Source: a virus. Taken from it: a stretch of 33,480 nucleotides of DNA. The DNA lies in IMG/VR virus record IMGVR_UViG_3300036981_000004, positions 1 to 33,480 of that record, one strand, 5' to 3'. Positions 8,821 through 16,180 of the stretch are shown piece after piece; position 1 is the first letter of the stretch, and every line of letters begins with the position of its first letter. The notes below the pieces were generated by a model. That model was not told the DNA's origin. It was given only the letters and a program-made list of their open reading frames with translations, and ran no database searches. Both the position numbers and the translations under genes were made by a program.

Positions 8821-9330
8821 CTAATTGGCAGGAGTAGCTTGTGTCGTGCTTACTTTTTTATATGCGTAACTACCCCGAACATCATAACCCGCTTTCTTAT
8901 GTAATTTTAGAAAGCCATCTTGGTCTTTACGCATAGTTGTTGAACAGATAATACTAACATTACAAGATTTTGCCCAACTTTCCCACAAATTAATCATGTC
9001 AACAACTAACTTAACTTTTGTTCTTACAGGTAACTGTAAATCTATGTGTGCCATTCGCACCAAAATCATCTCGTCATCAGACCATGATGCTTTTTCACCA
9101 CGAACGCACCAAGTATATGCTAGTAATTTGTTATTTTCGTCAATTGCGACGGAGAGTAATTGAGATAGAGGGCCATAGAATTGATTTACTACAGCAAGTG
9201 TGATATTTCGTCCGTAGATTACGGGTTCAGGGGTAAAGATATTGTCAATTTCATTCTGAAAATGAGTTTCAGCCATATTAACAATATTGTCAATGTCAAG
9301 TCCAGTAGCGGGACGCCAGTTGTAGTTCAT
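8821..9330 (-). CDS. GNAT-like N-acetyltransferase (169 aa)
   Basis: Only minus-strand gene of the window. It starts with a YNWRPAT..D acceptor-domain opening, has central strands (LLAYTWCVRG...MILVRMAHIDL) followed by a helix, and ends with F.KLHKKAGYDVRGSYAYKK, the usual beta6-beta7 end of GNAT enzymes. The acetyl-CoA pyrophosphate loop, normally R/Q-x-x-G-x-G/A, is degenerate (QLPVRTKVK), so activity is not assured. Such proteins are common as accessory genes in environmental phages; the substrate is unknown. AAAGGCAAAGC precedes the ATG (complement of 9328-9330), and a minus-strand TAAATA lies at 9357-9352 with suitable spacing. It is inserted between the ejection and packaging regions with convergent and divergent neighbours, like a separately expressed cargo gene. 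Confidence 0.6.
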   Translation of the reverse strand: MNYNWRPATGLDIDNIVNMAETHFQNEIDNIFTPEPVIYGRNITLAVVNQFYGPLSQLLSVAIDENNKLLAYTWCVRGEKASWSDDEMILVRMAHIDLQLPVRTKVKLVVDMINLWESWAKSCNVSIICSTTMRKDQDGFLKLHKKAGYDVRGSYAYKKVSTTQATPAN

Positions 9331-9351
9331 GCTTTGCCTTTCTAATATGTA

Positions 9352-9357
9352 TATTTA
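9352..9357 (-). promoter_or_regulatory. Minus-strand T4-late-like promoter element
   Basis: TAAATA on the minus strand, with predicted start near 9346. The leader of about 16 bases contains AGAAAGG before the acetyltransferase ATG. It lies back to back with the + strand element at 9379-9384. The only minus-strand gene having the same element in the right direction supports a functional motif. Confidence 0.5.
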
Positions 9358-9378
9358 ACGGTATATTGAATTTATTAA

Positions 9379-9384
9379 TAAATA
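9379..9384 (+). promoter_or_regulatory. T4-late-like promoter giving a leaderless start
   Basis: AATAAATAC, with the core ending five bases before ATG 9390. With T4 late spacing the predicted +1 is exactly the A of that ATG. No Shine-Dalgarno sequence lies between. Confidence 0.55.
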
Positions 9385-9389
9385 CTAGT

Positions 9390-9734
9390 ATGGAACACGA
9401 AAAAACTGAAAAGAAAAAAGGTCGCGGTGGAGTTCGCCCGGGCGCAGGTCGTCCAGCGGGCAGTAAATGCCAAGTGACTATTGAGAATTTGCTTGATACA
9501 TTACATGTTAAAACAGGCGGGCATAGTTACGAGCAATTATTGATTGAGGACTTTTTAGAAGCCCGTAGAACAAACGATAAGCAATTGGTAATGAAATATC
9601 ACAATTTAATATTAAACAAAGTTATGAATACTTTGGCTCGTATTGAAGTTACCGATAGTGCAGACGCAGTTGAGTTAAAGAAGTTGGCATTTGCTGACGC
9701 ATTGGCTAAACTCGCAGGTATCAAGGAAGAATAA
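9390..9734 (+). CDS. Putative terminase small subunit (114 aa)
   Basis: A basic N-terminus contains GRGGVRPGAGRPAGS (from about residue 11), a motif common at the start of phage small terminase subunits. A helical domain follows (EQLLIEDFLEARRTNDKQL, then KYHNLILNKVM), then an acidic helical C-terminus. Small terminases bind the pac or cos region and hand DNA to TerL. An in-frame TTG exists at 9366, but I chose ATG 9390 because TAAATA at 9379-9384 would lie inside the longer version and predicts transcription starting on this ATG. TerL lies 2 kb downstream with six genes between, which is unusual. The 107-aa helical gene at 11438 is a rival candidate for the small subunit. Confidence 0.55.
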   Translation: MEHEKTEKKKGRGGVRPGAGRPAGSKCQVTIENLLDTLHVKTGGHSYEQLLIEDFLEARRTNDKQLVMKYHNLILNKVMNTLARIEVTDSADAVELKKLAFADALAKLAGIKEE

Positions 9735-9737
9735 ATA
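9732..9737 (+). promoter_or_regulatory. T4-late-like promoter giving a leaderless start
   Basis: TAAATA begins on the stop codon of the previous gene (TAA 9732-9734). Predicted +1 is 9743, exactly the A of the next ATG. A possible AAGGA at 9723-9727 lies 15 bases upstream, too far for normal use and outside such a transcript. Confidence 0.5.
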
Positions 9738-9742
9738 GTATT

Positions 9743-9889
9743 ATGCCATTGATTAAGTCAACGAGTAAAAAAGCATTCGGAGAGAATGTTAAAAGAGAGA
9801 TTGCTAGTGGGAAGCCACAAAAGCAAGCGGTAGCAATCGCCTATGCGACTAAGAAAGCAGCGGCCAAGAAAACAAAAGGGAAAAAGTAA
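9743..9889 (+). CDS. Small basic phage protein (48 aa)
   Basis: A 48-residue lysine/alanine-rich protein starting MPLIKSTSKKAFGENV and containing KPQKQAVAIAYATKKA, ending in a poly-basic tail. I recognise this as a small protein type that recurs in environmental phage genomes with the MPL.KS.SKKA...N...E...GKPQKQA.AIA pattern; its function is not known to me. The high positive charge suggests nucleic-acid binding, which is inference. The start coincides with the predicted +1 of the TAAATA at 9732-9737. Its TAA overlaps the next ATG (TAATG, 9887-9891), coupling it to the following gene. Composition and the precise junctions support a real gene. Confidence 0.7.
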   Translation: MPLIKSTSKKAFGENVKREIASGKPQKQAVAIAYATKKAAAKKTKGKK

Positions 9890-10308
9890 TGAAACCAAAT
9901 AGCAAAACACAAGATGATTCTAATCTAAATTTTGATGGTATGGAAAAGATCGCTCCAAAGCGTTCTACTAAGTATCAGACAAATCAATGGTCAGGTCATA
10001 TGAATGATGGTCGCAATGTTAACTTCGGACGCGGTCCAACAAAGGGCAATCAAGATCACGCAGCAAAGAAGGTTGGACCTCCAGCAACATTTGACAGTTA
10101 TCGTGGTACTCCAACAACTAAGAGTGTGCCTGCTGTGCCTGCTCAAGGTAGTGTGCGTGATTCAATTAATCGTGGACCTCAAGTTCGCACACCTGGCGGA
10201 ACTCGTACATGGGATCCTAAATGTGAACAGAATTACAAAGGTAACATAGACAAGATCAATGCCGGTAACAATGGTCCAGCAGGTCCTGGCGTATTTAAGG
10301 GATTTTAA
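9889..10308 (+). CDS. Disordered basic protein, unknown (139 aa)
   Basis: Rich in Gly, Asn, Pro, Lys and Arg with little hydrophobic core, so probably unfolded alone. It has several RGP/GRGP motifs (FGRGPTKGN, NRGPQVRTPGGTR) and ends GPAGPGVFKGF. The family is not recognised. It is coupled to the previous small basic protein by TAATG and followed two bases later by another basic disordered protein, so the three probably act or are made together. The position in the packaging region suggests binding to DNA or to capsid parts; this is inference. Confidence 0.6.
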   Translation: MKPNSKTQDDSNLNFDGMEKIAPKRSTKYQTNQWSGHMNDGRNVNFGRGPTKGNQDHAAKKVGPPATFDSYRGTPTTKSVPAVPAQGSVRDSINRGPQVRTPGGTRTWDPKCEQNYKGNIDKINAGNNGPAGPGVFKGF

Positions 10309-10309
10309 T

Positions 10310-10612
10310 ATGAGAATTAGTACATCAAACCCACAAGCAAAAGCAATCAATCAAAAGCGTGGTCCTGCTACAGGTAATGCTGGCACACCAAGCAAGCGTA
10401 ATACTTTTGTTGATATGAAGAACGATACAAATAGTGAAAAGAATCAGATGGCTCAAATGATTCAAAATGCTGTTGCTAATCGTGGTCGCGGAATGAAACC
10501 ATTCATTGATCCAACTGTTGAAAGTTTACATGACAACACTGGACCAAAGAAGAATCCAACAGCAAATGGCAGCAAGTTGCCAAGCAAATATAAAAGCCCA
10601 AAGAAATTTTAA
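10310..10612 (+). CDS. Basic disordered protein, unknown (100 aa)
   Basis: Basic, low-hydrophobicity protein (MRISTSNPQAKAINQKRGP..., ending KLPSKYKSPKKF) resembling its upstream neighbour in composition. ATG 10310 is chosen over an in-frame start at 10259 because AAGGGATTTTAAT gives it a good Shine-Dalgarno site and it follows the previous stop by one base. A central helix-prone part (residues about 37-60, NQMAQMIQNAVANRGRG) separates two disordered ends. No family recognised. The gene is closed by the TAAATA and hairpin at 10616-10648. Confidence 0.6.
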   Translation: MRISTSNPQAKAINQKRGPATGNAGTPSKRNTFVDMKNDTNSEKNQMAQMIQNAVANRGRGMKPFIDPTVESLHDNTGPKKNPTANGSKLPSKYKSPKKF

Positions 10613-10615
10613 GAG

Positions 10616-10621
10616 TAAATA
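10616..10621 (+). promoter_or_regulatory. T4-late-like promoter element
   Basis: GTAAATAC between genes. The predicted start near 10627 lies inside the left arm of the hairpin at 10622-10648. The leader to ATG 10674 is about 47 bases and carries AAAGGAAAAAG. Confidence 0.45.
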
Positions 10622-10648
10622 CATGAGATAGCATTGTGCTGTCTCATG
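10622..10648 (+). other. Stable RNA hairpin in the 10674 leader
   Basis: CATGAGATAGCA (10622-10633) pairs with TGCTGTCTCATG (10637-10648), twelve pairs including one G-U, with a TTG loop. It follows a TAAATA element and precedes a Shine-Dalgarno site. It may stabilise the mRNA 5' end, or weakly end upstream transcripts. The following TTTATTGATTTG is a poor T-tract. Confidence 0.6.
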
Positions 10649-10673
10649 TTTATTGATTTGAAAGGAAAAAGAA

Positions 10674-11441
10674 ATGAACGATAGTAACCCATGGGTAGAT
10701 GAAACAACTCCAGTTGTCCCAGAGAAAAAAACAAAATCTAAATTAACAGCCCCTGTTGTAGAAGTCAAACAAGAGTTTGATGCCGAATACGACATAGACG
10801 GGCTAATGACTGACTTCCCCACAGCAAACTTACTTGAACGATTCGTCTATGACGAAACAGGTGTCGTATTGAACTTAAAAGGTCGTGCGAACAAATTAAA
10901 ATATCAAGTAGCAATGGATGTGCTTAATCGCAAAGAAGTAGATTTAAAGTTTATTGGTAGCGAGAATCCATACGTTGACAGAAATGACATGGTCCCTACT
11001 GAACCATTACTACCTATCCCACCTCGTGATCCTAGTTTACCTGATCCATCACAAGTGCAAAACATATTCTTAAGTCATTATGTTCCTCACCCTGATAATG
11101 ATTTCAGAGCGAGAGGCAAGAAAGTAATATGCTGGTTTAAGAAATACAAGAACGGCGTTATTAGTTATGAGATCATGGGTCCATTAGATCAAGTAGCGCA
11201 TGGAACAAAGATTGACAAATATGGTCGTGAGCGTCCTGAAATTATCAAGTGGGTGAATCCACGCACTGGTGAACAAACTATTATGCGTGAAGATGGAACA
11301 CTAACTCCTGTTGGTCGTAGATTGCGTAGTATGATGATGTCACTTAAAGTTAACAAGAGTAATCAATGGGATGTATGGGTTGATCGTGAATTTGGTCAAT
11401 TAAATCAAGGCGCTATATCTAATCCATGGGACTTAAAATGA
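10674..11441 (+). CDS. Unknown protein of the packaging region (255 aa)
   Basis: Mixed protein with an acidic, Pro/Lys-rich N-terminus (residues 1-45), a folded middle (LLERFVYDETGVVLNL...) and a C-terminal half rich in aromatic and charged residues (ICWFKKYKNGVISYEIMGP, GRERPEIIKWVNPRTGEQ). I do not recognise the family. AAAGGAAAAAGAA gives a good ribosome site. Its stop overlaps the next start as ATGA (11438-11441). Being coupled to the two genes that lead into TerL suggests a packaging or head-assembly role, by position only. Confidence 0.6.
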   Translation: MNDSNPWVDETTPVVPEKKTKSKLTAPVVEVKQEFDAEYDIDGLMTDFPTANLLERFVYDETGVVLNLKGRANKLKYQVAMDVLNRKEVDLKFIGSENPYVDRNDMVPTEPLLPIPPRDPSLPDPSQVQNIFLSHYVPHPDNDFRARGKKVICWFKKYKNGVISYEIMGPLDQVAHGTKIDKYGRERPEIIKWVNPRTGEQTIMREDGTLTPVGRRLRSMMMSLKVNKSNQWDVWVDREFGQLNQGAISNPWDLK

Positions 11442-11761
11442 CAGCCCGTGATAGTGAAATAAGACAAGCACAGGAACATGCTAGACATAACGATACATTA
11501 ATACTTCAAAAGATTAATGCTAGTCATCGTATAGCATTTCAAGAAAAGTTTCCAGGACAAATTGAACATATCTTACGCTTACTAACTGAACGCTTACAAG
11601 CTGGGTTAGATAAGCGTGATAATGTTGTATTAGAAGATGTGTCAACATGGAAACTAAAACCTGCTGAAGTACATGATATGGCAACTGCCATTCGTAACAT
11701 ATTTGAAGTTCGTCAACAAGTGAGGGTAGAAGATGCTATCAACAGAAGTATTGATGGCTAG
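11438..11761 (+). CDS. Helical protein coupled to TerL; possible small terminase (107 aa)
   Basis: Almost wholly helical, charged protein (RDSEIRQAQEHARHNDTLI..., HILRLLTERLQAGLDKRD, a C-terminal EVRQQVRVEDAINRSI helix). Start 11438 is preferred over the in-frame 11426 because it gives an ATGA overlap with the upstream stop. Its last 29 bases overlap the TerL start. Small size, helical make-up and position immediately before TerL are those of a terminase small subunit, so it competes with the 9390 gene for that role. There is no visible helix-turn-helix signature. Confidence 0.55.
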   Translation: MTARDSEIRQAQEHARHNDTLILQKINASHRIAFQEKFPGQIEHILRLLTERLQAGLDKRDNVVLEDVSTWKLKPAEVHDMATAIRNIFEVRQQVRVEDAINRSIDG

Positions 11762-13343
11762 AGCCTTGCGCTGGGCAGTAGACAAATACGACCTAACAAT
11801 AGATTCACTTAAAACAATACCTGGCCCACTTAAAAGCCAACTACAAGAACTAGCAATTAGCGTATGCGATGACATGCGCTATAATCAACTAAAATACTTT
11901 CGCCCATTTGACCATCAACGAACATTTTTTCGTACTGGTAATTGTGAGCGTAGAGGTATACTAGCAGCAAACCGTATTGGTAAAACAGTATCAACTTGCT
12001 ATGAAACTGCCATGCACCTGACAGGAATATATCCTGAATGGTGGGATGGTTATCGCTTTGACACAGCAATCACTTGTATGGTAGCAGGTGAGGGCTGGAG
12101 TCAAGTCGCACTCGTATTACAAAACGAATTATTAGGGACTCAAGATGTCAAAATTAACGAAAGTATTGGATCAGGCGCTATACCTCGCAGTTGTATTATT
12201 ACTGATACAATGCGTAATGACGGCGCAAATTGTATTGGTGTGGAAATTAAGCATATTAGTGGTGGCAACAGTTATTTGCTTTTTGCCAACTATACGCAAG
12301 AAGTTAGACAACTTCAGGGTTTCAAATTAAATTTAGCCGTATTTGACGAGCAGCCACCAGATGACTTCTTTAGTGAGATGGTAACTCGTACAGCAACAAC
12401 ACAAGGCAAAGTGTTATGTTCTTTTACTCCATTAAAGGGATTGAATGGATTAGTTAGCAAGTTCTGGAACAAAGAAGAAGGCTATGAATTCATCCGTGTT
12501 GCTTGGAGTGATGTACCAGAGTATGATCCCTGGGGACAACCATTTTTGTTAATGTCAACTCGTAGACAACTTGAACGAGATTACTTACCACATGAAAGAG
12601 AAGCACGAATTGCTGGTAAACCCGTTATGGGCAAAGGCGCTGTGTTTCAACTTAGTAACTGGCCCACATATGCTACAGGAGATATTGATTTTACTCGTAT
12701 GCCAAACATACATAGAATTATATCATTAGACTTGGGATTAGTAAACGATAAAACAGTTATTAGTTTAATATACTGGGAACCACATGAACGAACAGCATAC
12801 TTACACAAGCAAATCATTGTTCAGGGAATTGAAGAAGCAGTACCCACACAGTATATTAATCATCTACTTCGTCCTGAGGTGTTTGGTACTCCTATTGTTT
12901 TACCTGCTGACGCAAATACTAGTGGCAGATATACTATGAGTAGTAGTTCAATTAGAGAATTATTTGAGAGCTATCAATTGAATGTATATGAGAAAGCAAT
13001 AATGAATCCGCCAGATAATGAAGGTCGCACAACTAATCATAAGAGTTATGGTATTAATCAGATGCGTCAAATGTTAGAAGTTGGAAGTTTAATGGTTAAT
13101 GAGAATTGTACTCAATTCTTAAGTGAAGCACAGAACTATTATGTAGACGAAAGAGGTCGTTTTAGCGATCCAGACGATTGTATTGATTCGGTGCGCTATG
13201 GAATATTAGGTTGTTTACAAGGTATAGCAGAACCTTGGGATAACAGATCACCACAGCAACGCATGGCAGCGCAACGAGATCGTTATGTTAAGCGTGATGA
13301 TAGTAACAAACCTGCTTGGAAAAAATCATTTTCAGCAAATTAA
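11733..13343 (+). CDS. terL: Terminase large subunit (ATPase-nuclease)
   Basis: Packaging motor that pumps DNA into the prohead and cuts it. Walker A is AANRIGKT (residues 78-85), Walker B LAVFDE (201-206, with D205 and E206), and SFTPLKG (230-236) fits the coupling motif. The C-terminal RNase-H-like nuclease shows a first acid in SLDLG (D333), a second in LPADAN (D393) and a third cluster DPDDCIDSVRYG (D479 to D485). At 536 aa it has normal TerL length with both domains intact. ATG 11733 is preceded by GAGGGTAGAAG and overlaps the upstream gene by 29 bases. The portal follows after a 43-aa ORF, the standard packaging order. Confidence 0.95.
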   Translation: MLSTEVLMARALRWAVDKYDLTIDSLKTIPGPLKSQLQELAISVCDDMRYNQLKYFRPFDHQRTFFRTGNCERRGILAANRIGKTVSTCYETAMHLTGIYPEWWDGYRFDTAITCMVAGEGWSQVALVLQNELLGTQDVKINESIGSGAIPRSCIITDTMRNDGANCIGVEIKHISGGNSYLLFANYTQEVRQLQGFKLNLAVFDEQPPDDFFSEMVTRTATTQGKVLCSFTPLKGLNGLVSKFWNKEEGYEFIRVAWSDVPEYDPWGQPFLLMSTRRQLERDYLPHEREARIAGKPVMGKGAVFQLSNWPTYATGDIDFTRMPNIHRIISLDLGLVNDKTVISLIYWEPHERTAYLHKQIIVQGIEEAVPTQYINHLLRPEVFGTPIVLPADANTSGRYTMSSSSIRELFESYQLNVYEKAIMNPPDNEGRTTNHKSYGINQMRQMLEVGSLMVNENCTQFLSEAQNYYVDERGRFSDPDDCIDSVRYGILGCLQGIAEPWDNRSPQQRMAAQRDRYVKRDDSNKPAWKKSFSAN

Positions 13344-13352
13344 GGAGAAACC

Positions 13353-13484
13353 ATGGGTAAAGGAAGCAGAGCAAGACCAATTGAAATCCCTAGAGAAGAT
13401 TATAGAAGTAATTGGGATAAGATATTTGGTAAAAAACCAGAAGATAAGCCTAAAGACAATGAACAACAAGATAAGACTAAATAG
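13353..13484 (+). CDS. Small charged protein between TerL and portal (43 aa)
   Basis: Short ORF with a strong Shine-Dalgarno (AAGGAGAAACC) right before ATG 13353, nine bases after the TerL stop. The product is very polar (MGKGSRARPIEIPREDYRSN at the start, Lys/Asp/Gln-rich end) with one aromatic patch NWDKIFGKK. No family recognised. The excellent ribosome site and tight fit between the TerL and portal genes make it likely real. Its TAG overlaps the TAAATA at 13478-13483. Confidence 0.6.
   Translation: MGKGSRARPIEIPREDYRSNWDKIFGKKPEDKPKDNEQQDKTK
13478..13483 (+). promoter_or_regulatory. T4-late-like promoter element before portal
   Basis: ACTAAATAG, overlapping the stop of the 43-aa ORF. 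Predicted start near 13489 gives a leader of about 31 bases with AAAGGAACC ahead of ATG 13520. Confidence 0.5.
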
Positions 13485-13519
13485 AATATATGCCCTGTTA
13501 GGCACCAAAGGAACCATCA

Positions 13520-15790
13520 ATGTTGGACATTAAAAATATCCCCGTAAGTAACATAAATCAGAACAGAAAGATAAATGCTACTTTCGTTCGTATGAAAAAT
13601 CAAATGGATGTCAAAATGGCGAGTTATTTGCGCTATTTGGGCACAAAGAACGCAGTAAATCGTGCTAGTGATTATCATTACTTATGTCTTGCTGTTACAG
13701 ATAGTACAGCACCTGTAAACGGGATAGATTACATTCACCCTAGTGTTAAACCAGTAGTTGACTATGCTACAGCAGTTATTGCTAAAGGATTGATGCCAAA
13801 CGGCGAAATTAACTTTGAATTCGTTGCTGATGGTGAAGATGATGAGATAGCAGCAAGACAAGCAACTGATATGGTTAGCAAAGTTGTCAATCAAATGAAT
13901 GATCCACACTTTATATTAGAACGCTGGATCATGGACGCTACCATGCACAAGAATGGTATGATGATGATCAAACCAATTCGTGAACCTATAGTGCGTTATA
14001 TTGAAACACAAGGCACAATGGATCAACTAAGAGCATTTGAGCAGCAAGCAAGTGAAGGTGGACTTACAACATTAAGACAAAGCAAACGCAGAATTAATGT
14101 TGACATGGATAATGCGTTAGCAGAAATACAACAAAATCTTGGACAAGCAAAAAAAGATTTAGGTAAGCAGAAATTAGATGACTTTTTAGGTGCGCTATCG
14201 CTCGGTAGTGAGGATGAATCATTTGGTGAACCAATTGATCATAACATGATGGAACTAGATAACGAGCAAATGATATTAACTGATGCTGTTAATCGCAATA
14301 CTATCTATTCAGCAAAATATAAACTATCTGGTTATAATCTTAATGTTAGATTTGTCCCTATAGCACAACACTATTGGATATGTGATCCTACTGTGCCACA
14401 AATGAGAGATCAACCTTTCTGTGGTTACTATGATCCAATGACTATTCAAGAAGCAATGGAAATGTATCCAGGCATTGATTTAGAAGAATTTAGACTTCAT
14501 GCTGAATACAATATGAATGGTGCTTACCAAGCAGGTAGTGTGTTAAACAACTTAGCAATTCATGCTAGAGACTCTGTGCCTGTTATGGGTATACCTGTTA
14601 GTTCAGCAGCAAGTGCTGATCCAGATAGTCGCCAAGTATCTATTGTTACTGTATGGAACAAATATGATATTGACGGTGATGGTGAACTAGAATTGGTAGA
14701 ACTAATCTATAGTGGTAGTTATATTATATCAGCAAAAGAAGTTGAATTCATTCCTGTTGCGAATATGTGTCCTAAGCCATTGCCAGGCAACTTCTATGGT
14801 ATGAGTATTGCTGAAAGCGTTATTCCCATGCAGGAATACAACACATCAGCAGCAAGAGCAGAAATACAATTGGGTCTATTGACAGCAACACCTCGTATTG
14901 GTGTTAAGCCAGATCGTTTAGACTTTGAGATGTTACAAGATGGTGAAAGTGCTATCTTTATATTAGACAGTAAGTTTGATCCAGCAAAAGACATATATCA
15001 GATTCCTCCTCCAAGTGGCAACTTAGACTTCTTGGAAAGATCAATGAATCGTATCCAACAAGATACTATGGCTATGGTTGGTATGACAACACCTACAGAT
15101 GTATTCAATCCAGAAGTTATGTCAGCAGGTAATAGTGGTATCAAACTACAATTAGCATTGACACCAAATCAAATCATACAAGACAATACAGTTCGCAATA
15201 GCGCAGAAGGATTGCGTGAAGCTATATGGTTAGTATGGCGCACATTGATTCAGTATGGTGATGATTATGGCGTTAAGAAATTAGCGCAAGGTTTTCACCC
15301 AGATAAAAAGCCAGACTTCTTAGATTATGCTGCCTGGGACGATATGAACTTCTGTGATAGAAAAGAAGTTCATTTAGAATTAGCATTAGGTATGATGAGT
15401 GAAGAAAACTCATTGGCACGACTACAAATTATACAGAAATGTCAGACTGAGTTATATCAAGCAACACAAGCAATGGTACAATCAGGAACATTAACTCCTG
15501 AAATCTACAAAAAGATTAAAAAGCCATTTGCTGATACATTATATGTTCTTGGAGTTAAAGATTGTAATAGTTACTTACCAAGTGATGATGAAGTTGCTCA
15601 GATGATTAAACAAGGTCAAGAAGCAATGAAGAACAAAGAACCTAGCCCAGAAGATAAGAAGCGACTAGCAAGTGCTAATTTAGATGGTGTTAAGGCACAA
15701 CAAATAATGACTGAGTTAAGTGGACATGACGCAGAGACTCAGTTAGATTATATGGCATTAGCGCAAGGAAAGCCAAAAGTATACTCGTAA
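13520..15790 (+). CDS. Portal protein (P22-like, 756 aa)
   Basis: Forms the ring at the head vertex through which DNA passes and on which TerL and the neck dock. The length fits P22-type portals. Recognisable stretches are the crown/wing-forming middle, a long charged insertion (residues about 170-245) and the conserved PLPGNFYGMSIAESVIPMQ (near 420-440), followed by the helix AARAEIQLGLLTATP. The last 120 residues are a helical, Gln/Lys-rich barrel-like end. AAAGGAACCATCA precedes the ATG. TerL lies upstream and the scaffold and capsid genes downstream, as expected. Confidence 0.88.
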   Translation: MLDIKNIPVSNINQNRKINATFVRMKNQMDVKMASYLRYLGTKNAVNRASDYHYLCLAVTDSTAPVNGIDYIHPSVKPVVDYATAVIAKGLMPNGEINFEFVADGEDDEIAARQATDMVSKVVNQMNDPHFILERWIMDATMHKNGMMMIKPIREPIVRYIETQGTMDQLRAFEQQASEGGLTTLRQSKRRINVDMDNALAEIQQNLGQAKKDLGKQKLDDFLGALSLGSEDESFGEPIDHNMMELDNEQMILTDAVNRNTIYSAKYKLSGYNLNVRFVPIAQHYWICDPTVPQMRDQPFCGYYDPMTIQEAMEMYPGIDLEEFRLHAEYNMNGAYQAGSVLNNLAIHARDSVPVMGIPVSSAASADPDSRQVSIVTVWNKYDIDGDGELELVELIYSGSYIISAKEVEFIPVANMCPKPLPGNFYGMSIAESVIPMQEYNTSAARAEIQLGLLTATPRIGVKPDRLDFEMLQDGESAIFILDSKFDPAKDIYQIPPPSGNLDFLERSMNRIQQDTMAMVGMTTPTDVFNPEVMSAGNSGIKLQLALTPNQIIQDNTVRNSAEGLREAIWLVWRTLIQYGDDYGVKKLAQGFHPDKKPDFLDYAAWDDMNFCDRKEVHLELALGMMSEENSLARLQIIQKCQTELYQATQAMVQSGTLTPEIYKKIKKPFADTLYVLGVKDCNSYLPSDDEVAQMIKQGQEAMKNKEPSPEDKKRLASANLDGVKAQQIMTELSGHDAETQLDYMALAQGKPKVYS

Positions 15791-15814
15791 AATATGAATA
15801 TATTAACCAAATCA

Positions 15815-15820
15815 TAAATA
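15815..15820 (+). promoter_or_regulatory. T4-late-like promoter giving a leaderless start
   Basis: CATAAATACAATATG: the core ends four bases before ATG 15825, predicted +1 at 15826. No Shine-Dalgarno sequence exists upstream of that ATG. Confidence 0.55.
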
Positions 15821-15824
15821 CAAT

Positions 15825-16163
15825 ATGATTAATGAAGAAACAATAGAATTTTATAATAGTAGATTGACATTAGATGTAAGCAGTTTGAAGTCGCTTTCAC
15901 CAGCACAGAAAGACAAAATTAGACACTATGGTAGTCAATCAGAAGCATTATTAAAGAATAAGGATCTGGCGATGTTCGTCCATCACTTCAAGTTTGAACT
16001 TGCTGATAGATTAGCAGGTATTGGAGGACATACACCAGATGACAATGCCCAAAGAATTGCGATAAGTAATGAATTAGCAGGTATTGACAATTTCATAACT
16101 GGTCTGAAAAGAGCAGTTTATTGGAAGAATCGTATTGGTAACACAGAAGTGCCCAATACATAA
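15825..16163 (+). CDS. Unknown helical protein in the head operon (112 aa)
   Basis: Helical protein (MINEETIEFYNSRLTLDV..., LAMFVHHFKFELADRLAGIGG, NELAGIDNFITGLKRAVYW) between portal and scaffold. The family is not recognised. Small helical head proteins at this position may be scaffold cofactors or minor capsid proteins, which is inference. The start has no ribosome site and falls within one base of the predicted start of transcription from TAAATA 15815-15820, so it is a leaderless candidate. Its TAA is part of the next TAAATA (16161-16166). Confidence 0.65.
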   Translation: MINEETIEFYNSRLTLDVSSLKSLSPAQKDKIRHYGSQSEALLKNKDLAMFVHHFKFELADRLAGIGGHTPDDNAQRIAISNELAGIDNFITGLKRAVYWKNRIGNTEVPNT

Positions 16164-16166
16164 ATA
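16161..16166 (+). promoter_or_regulatory. T4-late-like promoter element before scaffold
   Basis: CATAAATAC starting on the stop of the previous gene. Predicted start near 16172 leaves a 9-base leader, AGGAAATTA, that is itself a Shine-Dalgarno sequence for ATG 16181. Confidence 0.5.
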
Positions 16167-16180
16167 CTAAAGGAAATTAA

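Noticed and set aside
9018-9203. Plus-strand ORF inside the acetyltransferase gene
   Set aside because: It lies wholly opposite a gene with recognisable domain features and lacks a ribosome site.
9366-9389. TTG start upstream of the small-terminase candidate
   Set aside because: No Shine-Dalgarno sequence precedes it, and it would place the TAAATA element inside the coding region; ATG 9390 fits better.
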